A stretch of DNA of 41,522 nt. Source: Alphaproteobacteria bacterium (lineage in GTDB: Bacteria; Pseudomonadota; Alphaproteobacteria; SHVP01). Under the pieces are notes generated by a model, which did not search any database, was not told the origin of the DNA, and saw only the letters and a list, made by a program, of their open reading frames with translations. The stretch spans positions 1 through 41,522 of the forward strand of contig JAPYRS010000008.1 of NCBI GenBank assembly GCA_029936875.1. Direction: 5' to 3'. Every line of letters starts with the position of its first letter. The first letter of the stretch is position 1. The position numbers and the translations under genes are program-made. Below, one piece after another: positions 35,505 through 41,522 of this stretch.

Positions 35505-37442
35505 TTACGTCTGGGCCGCGGTTTTCTGAGGTTTTTGGCCAGCGTTTTTATTGGTGCTTGCCCCGGATCTCGTGCTGCCATTTCGGACATGGCCGAGCAA
35601 CGCGGTCAACGCCGCCGGCGTTACGCCTGAAATGCGGGCGGCTGCGGCAAGGCTATGCGGGCGATGCGATTCAAGTTTACTGCGCACTTCGTTGGAAAGT
35701 CCGCCGACCTCACTGAAATCGAGGTCGTCGGGCAGCAGCAAATTCTCATCGCGCCGGAAGGCAGCTATGTCGGCTGCCTGCCGTCCCAGGTACCCGGCGT
35801 AATGGGCATCGCATTTCAAGGTCTCGGCGACAGCTAATTCAACACCTTGCAATTCCGGCCATAATTCCGCGAGGTCTGCGATAGCGACGTCGGCATAGCT
35901 CAGTACCTCCACGGCACTGCGGCGGCGGCCATCGGCGCTGGCTTTTATTCCAACAGATTTCAGTTGGTCCGGGGTCGCCGTCAGGTCCCGCATCATTGCC
36001 GTCGTCTGATTGATTTTCGCGAGGCGCTCCGCAAACCAGGTGGCGCGCTCGGCGCCGACACAGCCGACCCCTACACCGATGGGGGTGAGCCGCCGGTCGG
36101 CATTATCGGCCCGCAACGACAGCCGAAATTCGGCCCTGGACGTGAACATGCGATAGGGCTCGCTGATTCCTTTGGTGACGAGATCATCAATAAGGACACC
36201 AATGTAACCGTCAGCCCGGTCGAGAATTACAGGCCGGCTGCGGCCGAGGGCGGCGTTGAGCCCGGCCATCAGCCCCTGGGCGGCGGCCTCTTCATAACCG
36301 GTCGTGCCATTGATCTGCCCGGCGAGGTAGAGACCCGGGAGCCGGCGCGTCTCGAGCGTCGGGTCGAGCTCGCGCGGATCGACATGGTCGTATTCGATCG
36401 CGTATCCCGGCTTGATGATCCTGGCTTCTTCAAGGCCCGGAATGGTGCGCAGAAATTCGCGCTGCACGTCTTCCGGCATCGACGTCGAAATGCCGTTCGG
36501 ATAGACGGTGGTGTCGTCGAGACCCTCCGGCTCGAGAAATATCTGGTGGCTGGTCCGATCGGCAAAACGGACGACTTTATCCTCAATAGAAGGACAGTAT
36601 CGAGGGCCTTTACTGTCGATTTGGCCCGAATACATGGGCGATCGGTACAGATTGGCCCGAAGGATGTCGTGTCCGGCCTCATTTGTGCCTGTTATATGAC
36701 AGAGAATCTGTCTTATTTTAACCTCAGTTGTTAAGTTACTGAAGAAAAACGGCGATTCATCCCCATTTTGGGTGCTAGTTTTGTACCATTTTATGGTATT
36801 TCCGTCGATTCTGGGTGGTGTACCGGTTTTCAGCCTCCCGAGCTGGAATCCAGCGTTCTCAAGCGTTGCGGACAGGCCGTGGGACGCGTCCTCACCGATG
36901 CGGCCGGCTGGGATCTGCTTCTCACCGATGTGGATCAGGCCCCTTAAGAAGGTCCCGGTGGTCAGGACAACGGCGGCGGTTTTAATTACAACCTGGCCGG
37001 AAAGAATTACGCCGCTGACGAGGCCGGCGTTAAATTCAATGTCATCGACTTCGGCTGCGCAAATCTGCAGATTGACCTGTCGCGCTAACTGGCCCTGAAT
37101 TGACGCCTTGTAAAGCTTGCGATCCGCCTGCGCCCGGGGGCCCCGAACGGCGGGGCCTTTCCTGCGATTCAGTAGTCTGAATTGAATGCCGGCATCATCT
37201 GCGGCGCGGCCCATGATCCCGTCAAGGGCATCGATTTCCCGGACAATGTGGCCTTTTCCGATACCGCCAATGGCCGGATTGCACGACATTTCGCCGATTG
37301 TCTCAAGGCGGTGGGTGACCAGCAGCGTATTGGCGCCGGTTCGCGCAGCCGCCGCGGCCGCCTCACAACCAGCATGGCCACCGCCGACAACGATGACATC
37401 GAAAGTTTTTTCACTGGCCTGTTCGGGGGAAATCGAGTTCAT
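35505..37442 (-). CDS. mnmG: tRNA uridine-34 5-carboxymethylaminomethyl modification enzyme MnmG
   Basis: A 645-residue FAD enzyme (GidA). [20 protein letters not shown] is the dinucleotide-binding loop; [27 protein letters not shown] and [19 protein letters not shown] are family signatures with conserved cysteines; [17 protein letters not shown] lies before the C-terminal helical domain that binds MnmE. It adds the cmnm5 group to wobble U34 together with MnmE. The last 25 residues after the conserved GHVRN are a polar tail rich in Ser, Asn, Lys and Gln, beyond the usual end. ATG 37442; parS sites flank the gene on both sides. Confidence 0.97.
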   Translation of the reverse strand: MNSISPEQASEKTFDVIVVGGGHAGCEAAAAAARTGANTLLVTHRLETIGEMSCNPAIGGIGKGHIVREIDALDGIMGRAADDAGIQFRLLNRRKGPAVRGPRAQADRKLYKASIQGQLARQVNLQICAAEVDDIEFNAGLVSGVILSGQVVIKTAAVVLTTGTFLRGLIHIGEKQIPAGRIGEDASHGLSATLENAGFQLGRLKTGTPPRIDGNTIKWYKTSTQNGDESPFFFSNLTTEVKIRQILCHITGTNEAGHDILRANLYRSPMYSGQIDSKGPRYCPSIEDKVVRFADRTSHQIFLEPEGLDDTTVYPNGISTSMPEDVQREFLRTIPGLEEARIIKPGYAIEYDHVDPRELDPTLETRRLPGLYLAGQINGTTGYEEAAAQGLMAGLNAALGRSRPVILDRADGYIGVLIDDLVTKGISEPYRMFTSRAEFRLSLRADNADRRLTPIGVGVGCVGAERATWFAERLAKINQTTAMMRDLTATPDQLKSVGIKASADGRRRSAVEVLSYADVAIADLAELWPELQGVELAVAETLKCDAHYAGYLGRQAADIAAFRRDENLLLPDDLDFSEVGGLSNEVRSKLESHRPHSLAAAARISGVTPAALTALLGHVRNGSTRSGASTNKNAGQKPQKTAAQT

Positions 37443-37470
37443 GGCGGCGGCAATCTAGGCCTCACTCTGA

Positions 37471-37502
37471 AACAAGTCAAAGCCGGGGAACAAGTCAAAG
37501 CC
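37471..37502. repeat. 14-bp direct repeat upstream of mnmG
   Basis: AACAAGTCAAAGCC occurs at 37471-37484 and again at 37489-37502, an 18-base period, between the mnmG ATG and the parS site. On the mnmG strand each copy contains TTGACT, a -35-like hexamer. Confidence 0.6.
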
Positions 37503-37528
37503 ATGGATCATGGCAGTTCCTTCTGTGC

Positions 37529-37544
37529 TGTTTCACGTGAAACA
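37529..37544. promoter_or_regulatory. parS: parS site (perfect)
   Basis: TGTTTCACGTGAAACA, a perfect 16-base palindrome equal to the universal ParB-binding consensus. It lies in the 157-base gap between mnmG and mnmE, 87 bases upstream of the mnmG start. Confidence 0.96.
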
Positions 37545-37599
37545 CGGGTAATTTCGTAAGCTGGCCCTCATGCCGAGGTGGCCGTATCGCACCGACAGC

Positions 37600-38958
37600 C
37601 TACTTCCCGATACAGAATTCCGCGAAAATCCGGTCGAGCAGATCTTCAACATCAACGGCGCCGGTTATTCGCCCAAGGCTTCGGACGGCGAGGCGGAGAT
37701 CCTCCGCCAGCACCTCACCCTCGACAGACGCCGCACGATTGAGCGCCTCCACGCAATCTTCAAGCGCCGAGCGATGGCGCGTTCTCGTCAACGCCGGCGT
37801 GGCGGCAGCACCGGAAAATGATTCTTCCGCGGCGCCCGTAATCCCAGCCAGCAGATCGTCAATACCAGTGCCCTGCACCGCTGAAACCGCGACAGTGCCG
37901 GAATCGAGAGCCGCGGTTTGCTTGGGCGCGGCGAGATCGACCTTATTGAGGACGGTGATCACGGCCCCAGGGGCCCCTGATTTCTCGACGATGCCCAGCG
38001 TTTCCGGGTCGCGCTTCGGCCATAGGCTCGCGTCAAATACCGCAAGCGTGAGGTCCGCTTTGGCGGCCCGGTCACGTGCGCGCCTGACGCCCTCTTCTTC
38101 CACTTCACTTTCCGCGACTCGAAGCCCAGCGGTATCGGCGAATGTCACGGGGTAACCACCAAGATCGAGATGCACCTCGATGACGTCCCGCGTCGTGCCG
38201 GCGGTTTCGGAAACAATTGCAGCCTCTCGACCTGCGAGGCAATTGAGCAGCGTCGACTTGCCGACGTTGGGCGCACCGACGATGGCGACGTAAAATCCGT
38301 CCCGGAGGCGTTCACCCCGCGACCCATCATCAAGGTGTTGCGCAATCTCAGTGGAAATCGCGTTGATGTCGAAATGGAAATTGGCGTCCAGATCTTCCGG
38401 TAATTCTTCGTCGGGGAAATCGAGCGTGGCCTCGGCATGGGCGAGCAATACTACGAGGCGATCGATCCACATCCGATACAAATTTCCGAGCTTGCCATCG
38501 AGTTGCCGCACAGCCTGGCGCCGCTGCGCCTTGGTTTCTGCATCAATCAGATCGGCGACCGCTTCGGCCTGGGTAAGATCGAATTTTCCATGTTCAAAGG
38601 CACGTCGAGTGAATTCGCCGGGTTCAGCCAAACGGAGACCGTCCAATCTAGCGAGCGAACCGATAACGGCAGCAATAACCCCACTCCCACCATGGAGATG
38701 TAGCTCGGCGACGTCCTCTCCCGTGGCGCTGTCCGGCGCCGCAAAAAAAAGCGTAAGACATTGGTCGATTTGTTCGCCTGATTTGGGATCCCTCAGCCAG
38801 CAATAATTCGCCGTCCGAATTGGCGCGGCCGAACCACCAAAAGTTTCCAACGCAAATTTTGCGTTTGGCCCGGAGATGCGAACAATCGCAATCCCAGCGC
38901 GGCCGACGCCGGTCGACAGCGCAAAAATCGTATCGGAATCGGAAGGAATGTCAGTCGT
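37600..38958 (-). CDS. mnmE: tRNA modification GTPase MnmE, with non-standard start codon
   Basis: MnmE (TrmE) hydrolyses GTP and works with MnmG on wobble uridines. The in-frame sequence DTIFALSTGVGRAGIAIVRI is the proper N-terminus, followed by the folate-binding domain, a GTPase domain with G1 GAPNVGKST (about 228-236), AGTTRD, DTAGL and NKVD, and the C-terminal FCIGK with the catalytic cysteine. However, between the preceding in-frame stop and this sequence there is no ATG, GTG or TTG. I place the start at ACG 38958 (TTDIPSDSDT..., 453 codons), which would overlap the ferredoxin stop; ATT 38949 is the other option. The first TTG (38850) would delete about 36 conserved residues. Confidence 0.9.
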   Translation of the reverse strand, partial: TTDIPSDSDTIFALSTGVGRAGIAIVRISGPNAKFALETFGGSAAPIRTANYCWLRDPKSGEQIDQCLTLFFAAPDSATGEDVAELHLHGGSGVIAAVIGSLARLDGLRLAEPGEFTRRAFEHGKFDLTQAEAVADLIDAETKAQRRQAVRQLDGKLGNLYRMWIDRLVVLLAHAEATLDFPDEELPEDLDANFHFDINAISTEIAQHLDDGSRGERLRDGFYVAIVGAPNVGKSTLLNCLAGREAAIVSETAGTTRDVIEVHLDLGGYPVTFADTAGLRVAESEVEEEGVRRARDRAAKADLTLAVFDASLWPKRDPETLGIVEKSGAPGAVITVLNKVDLAAPKQTAALDSGTVAVSAVQGTGIDDLLAGITGAAEESFSGAAATPALTRTRHRSALEDCVEALNRAASVEGEVLAEDLRLAVRSLGRITGAVDVEDLLDRIFAEFCIGK

Positions 38959-39331
38959 CTGCCGCCCCCGCCATTAGATCTTCCGGGCGGCGAAACTCCG
39001 GCTGCAACATCAACCGCTTCACCCGGCCGCCTTCGACCAAATGTGTCTGCAGAATCTCATCGACATCGGCCTCATTCTTATAGGTGTACCAGACGCCCTC
39101 CGGGTAGATCACCATCGTTGGTCCGAGTTCGCACCGATCAAGGCAGAGCGACTGGTTGATCCGGGTCGTGCGAAGTTTCAATTCTTTGGCGCGTGTCTTC
39201 ATATAGTCGCGTAAGCCCATCGACCCCTTCGCCTTGCAACAGCCGCGGATATGGCCGTCTTCGCGCTCATTCACACAACAGAAGACATGGCGCGAATAAT
39301 AAGGTTCAGGCGTCTCGGCATTTTCACTCAT
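38951..39331 (-). CDS. Thioredoxin-like [2Fe-2S] ferredoxin
   Basis: A 126-residue protein of the (2Fe-2S) ferredoxin group with thioredoxin fold. Cysteines lie in HVFCCVNER, RGCCKAKGS and SLCLDRCELGP; one of each first two pairs plus the last two would bind the cluster, a spacing that fits this family (COG3411). The segment GPTMVIYPEGVWYTYKNEADVDEIL is typical of its C-terminal half. It is small, soluble, and probably donates electrons to an unidentified partner. ATG 39331 is chosen over the GTG just before it. Its stop abuts or overlaps the mnmE start. Confidence 0.85.
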   Translation of the reverse strand: MSENAETPEPYYSRHVFCCVNEREDGHIRGCCKAKGSMGLRDYMKTRAKELKLRTTRINQSLCLDRCELGPTMVIYPEGVWYTYKNEADVDEILQTHLVEGGRVKRLMLQPEFRRPEDLMAGAADD

Positions 39332-39379
39332 CACTACAAATCCATTCTATTTTTTTTCGCCCGTTTATCTTTGATCACT

Positions 39380-39613
39380 CTATTTGTCGTCCTTGGCCTT
39401 TTGCCAAAACGATTGCATCATCTGTTGCCAGTTGTCGGCGCCAAAGGGCATCCACATCTTCATCAACGCCTCTGGTTCGAGATCGGCGATGCCTGCCTGA
39501 ACACGATCCTTCACCTGCTCCAGCATTTCCTTTTGAATCGCAGACACATCCGGCATTCCAAAAAACGAACGCGCCTCTTCCGGCGTGCATTCAATGTTCA
39601 CAGAAATCTTCAT
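39380..39613 (-). CDS. Small conserved protein, DUF6489-like
   Basis: A 77-residue acidic protein. MKISVNIECTPEEARSFFGMPDV and the helical LEPEALMKMWMPFGADNWQQMMQSFW match the DUF6489 pattern as I remember it; the function is unknown to me. A very strong GGGAGGG ribosome site sits just upstream of the ATG, so expression is probably high. It is 48 bases upstream of the ferredoxin gene and likely shares its transcript with mnmE. Confidence 0.65.
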   Translation of the reverse strand: MKISVNIECTPEEARSFFGMPDVSAIQKEMLEQVKDRVQAGIADLEPEALMKMWMPFGADNWQQMMQSFWQKAKDDK

Positions 39614-39786
39614 CGTGCCCTCCCTTCAACCCCTCTTTATATCGCGGAACGTCGCATGCGCGCGAGAGCCGCAAGAAAATCAGGCGCGAGGCCCTGATGA
39701 AATAACCGCAACCCGGAGGGTCCAATGCGCGGTGGCAGCGTGGTAGATTCCGTCCGCAAATAATTCGTGCAGCCACCGAGTATTAA

Positions 39787-41522
39787 ATGACAAACGACCT
39801 CGCCAAAGAAACCAGCCCTTATCTTCTTCAGCACAAAGACAACCCCGTCGAGTGGATGGCCTGGGGCACGGACGCACTCGCCCGCGCGAAGGCGGAAGAC
39901 AAACCAATTTTGTTGAGCGTCGGCTACGCTGCGTGTCATTGGTGCCACGTCATGGCGCACGAAAGTTTCGAGACACCGCACATCGCCGAACAGATGAACA
40001 AAGATTTCATCAACATCAAAGTTGACCGCGAAGAACGTCCCGACATTGATTCGATATATCAGTCGGCGCTGCAAAAACTTGGTGAGCAGGGCGGCTGGCC
40101 GCTGACAATGTTTTTGACACCGGACGGCGAACCCTATTGGGGCGGCACATATTTTCCGCCGACGTCAAAGTTTGGGCGGCCGGGTTTCGATCAGGTTCTG
40201 AAACAGATGGCAAACGTCTACCGCAGCCAACGCGACAATGTTGTGTCCAACAAAAACGCGATCCTCGACGCGCTGCGCGCCGATGAAAACAAAGCGACCG
40301 CCAATGCTGACGCGCACCTGTCGGGGGAACTACTCGACCGCATGGCGGAACGTCTCATTGATCATGTTGATGCCGTGCACGGCGGCATGGCCGGCGCGCC
40401 GAAGTTTCCAATCCCGCCGCTGTTTCAGTTTTTTTGGCGGGCGTATTTGCGAACCGGCGACGCGAAGTTCCGCGACGGCGTCATCCTTACGCTTGATCGT
40501 ATGTGCCAGGGCGGCATCTACGACCATGTCGGCGGCGGCTTTGCGCGTTATTCCACCGACGAACAATGGCTCGCGCCGCATTTCGAAAAAATGCTCTACG
40601 ACAACGCCTTACTGGTCGAATTGATGGCGACGGTTTGGCCGGAAATAAAAAATCCGCTCTATGAAGTGCGCACCCGAGAGACCCTCGACTGGAACTTGCG
40701 CGAAATGATTGCTGACGGCGGCGCCTTTGCCGCTGCATGGGACGCCGATTCTGAAGGCGTTGAGGGAAAATTTTACGTCTGGTCGGAATCCGAAATTGAT
40801 TCAATTCTTGGATCAGATTCAGAAGTTTTCAAAGCCGCCTACAACGTCTCGGCAAATGGCAATTGGGAAGACAGCAACATTCTCAATCGTACGGCCCTGC
40901 CCGCACTTTGCGATGCTGCACATGAGCAAAAACTTTCCGCGTGTCGCGCAAAACTTTTTGACGTTCGGAAAAAACGCGTGGCCCCCCTATGGGACGACAA
41001 AGTCCTCGCCGATTGGAACGGGTTGATGATCGCCGCAATGGTCTTGGCCGGTCGCACGTTTTCAGAAACGGCATGGGTTGATGCTGCAAAAACCGCATTC
41101 AATTTTATTGCAGACAACATGAGTGACGGCGACCGGCTGTTTCACAGTTACCGATTGGGCCAGGCGCGTCACGCCGGCATGCTCGATGATTACGCCAACA
41201 TGGCGCGAGCCGCGTTGCTGCTGTTTGAAGTTACCGGCGACGAATCATTCGTTCGCCGCGCTGCCGCCTGGACCGATGTCCTGAACAATCAGTTCGCCGA
41301 TCCCGAGCGCGGCGGTTTTTGCCAAACCGCGGCCGACGGCGAGGCGCTGATCATCCGCGTCCGCAGCGCCCACGACATGACGACGCCGTCCGGCAACGGA
41401 ACCATGGTCGAGGTGCTGGCACGGCTTTACCATCACACCGGGATCGAAGCCTACCGAGCCCAGGCCGAAGACCTAGTACGGGCATTTTCTGGCGAGGTTG
41501 AACAGAACTTCTTCCCGCTGAC
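39787..41522 (+). CDS. YyaL/DUF255 thioredoxin-domain protein (partial, C-terminus off the edge)
   Basis: About 578 residues are visible from ATG 39787 to the right edge; the usual length is 650-700. The N-terminal thioredoxin-like domain has [35 protein letters not shown] with C50 and C53 in a CHWC motif, and [10 protein letters not shown], all diagnostic of the family. The rest is an (alpha/alpha)6-barrel like the N-acylglucosamine 2-epimerase fold, with [33 protein letters not shown] and [12 protein letters not shown]. No enzymatic activity is established for the family. The 173-base gap before it holds no gene that I can see. Confidence 0.93.
   Translation, partial: MTNDLAKETSPYLLQHKDNPVEWMAWGTDALARAKAEDKPILLSVGYAACHWCHVMAHESFETPHIAEQMNKDFINIKVDREERPDIDSIYQSALQKLGEQGGWPLTMFLTPDGEPYWGGTYFPPTSKFGRPGFDQVLKQMANVYRSQRDNVVSNKNAILDALRADENKATANADAHLSGELLDRMAERLIDHVDAVHGGMAGAPKFPIPPLFQFFWRAYLRTGDAKFRDGVILTLDRMCQGGIYDHVGGGFARYSTDEQWLAPHFEKMLYDNALLVELMATVWPEIKNPLYEVRTRETLDWNLREMIADGGAFAAAWDADSEGVEGKFYVWSESEIDSILGSDSEVFKAAYNVSANGNWEDSNILNRTALPALCDAAHEQKLSACRAKLFDVRKKRVAPLWDDKVLADWNGLMIAAMVLAGRTFSETAWVDAAKTAFNFIADNMSDGDRLFHSYRLGQARHAGMLDDYANMARAALLLFEVTGDESFVRRAAAWTDVLNNQFADPERGGFCQTAADGEALIIRVRSAHDMTTPSGNGTMVEVLARLYHHTGIEAYRAQAEDLVRAFSGEVEQNFFPL

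Noticed and set aside
36660-36800. AT-rich patch with GACAGA/TCTGTC inverted repeat
   Set aside because: It is inside mnmG and encodes conserved residues; the composition dip is best explained by coding.
37443-37599. Possible replication origin near parS/mnmG
   Set aside because: Some bacteria have oriC by gidA, but I saw no DnaA-box cluster (TTATCCACA-like) and no AT-rich unwinding stretch in this gap.
1-41522. tRNA, rRNA, CRISPR arrays, insertion sequences or prophage
   Set aside because: No T-loop/anticodon patterns, spaced repeats, transposase or integrase frames, or terminal inverted repeats were recognised on either strand by eye.

Overview
The window looks like chromosomal DNA of a free-living alphaproteobacterium, most likely Rhodospirillales-like. 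The reasons are the block DUF3576 lipoprotein - leuS - lptE - holA followed by parB - parA - rsmG - mnmG - mnmE on the other strand, a single-type Gram-negative porin, a DUF6489-like small protein, and uniformly GC-rich, Ala/Asp/Arg-rich coding. No species is assigned. Coding is dense. No tRNA, rRNA, CRISPR array, insertion sequence or prophage was seen, and no stretch over about 300 bases lacks a gene.

Region 1 (1-10636) is an accessory surface-glycan or glycolipid locus. On the minus strand, a highly unusual 885-residue ABC exporter-type protein is followed by a stand-alone cyclic-nucleotide-binding protein and a SAM methyltransferase (partial at the edge). Divergently on the plus strand lie a MurG/COG4671-like glycosyltransferase, two GT4 glycosyltransferases, a histidine phosphatase, a second MurG-like glycosyltransferase, a polysaccharide-deacetylase-like protein and a small membrane protein. 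The genes abut or overlap, so they are probably one transcript. This is the best candidate for an undescribed system.

Region 2 (10703-16793) is a four-gene peptide/nickel-type ABC importer: fused double ATPase, binding protein, two permeases, all tightly coupled. Region 3 (16844-24683) is mixed: a methyltransferase, an MBL-fold hydrolase, an OmpR-type response regulator without a visible kinase, a frameshifted kynurenine-formamidase-like hydrolase, GTP cyclohydrolase II with a degenerate DHBP-synthase-like N-terminus, a three-gene operon of two unknown proteins plus an L,D-transpeptidase-like protein behind a strong sigma-54-like promoter, a YggS PLP protein and a ThiE/TenI-like protein. Region 4 (24712-27969) holds a porin with a clear terminator and a leader containing a triple 9-bp repeat, then a TPR-sulfotransferase.

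Region 5 (28101-39613) is the conserved housekeeping block: translation (leuS), LPS export (lptE), replication (holA), chromosome segregation (parB, parA and two parS sites at 35486 and 37529 flanking mnmG), rRNA methylation (rsmG) and tRNA wobble-uridine modification (mnmG, mnmE), then a [2Fe-2S] ferredoxin and a small DUF6489-like protein. mnmE has no ATG/GTG/TTG at its proper N-terminus. The window ends inside a YyaL/DUF255 thioredoxin-fold protein (39787 onward).
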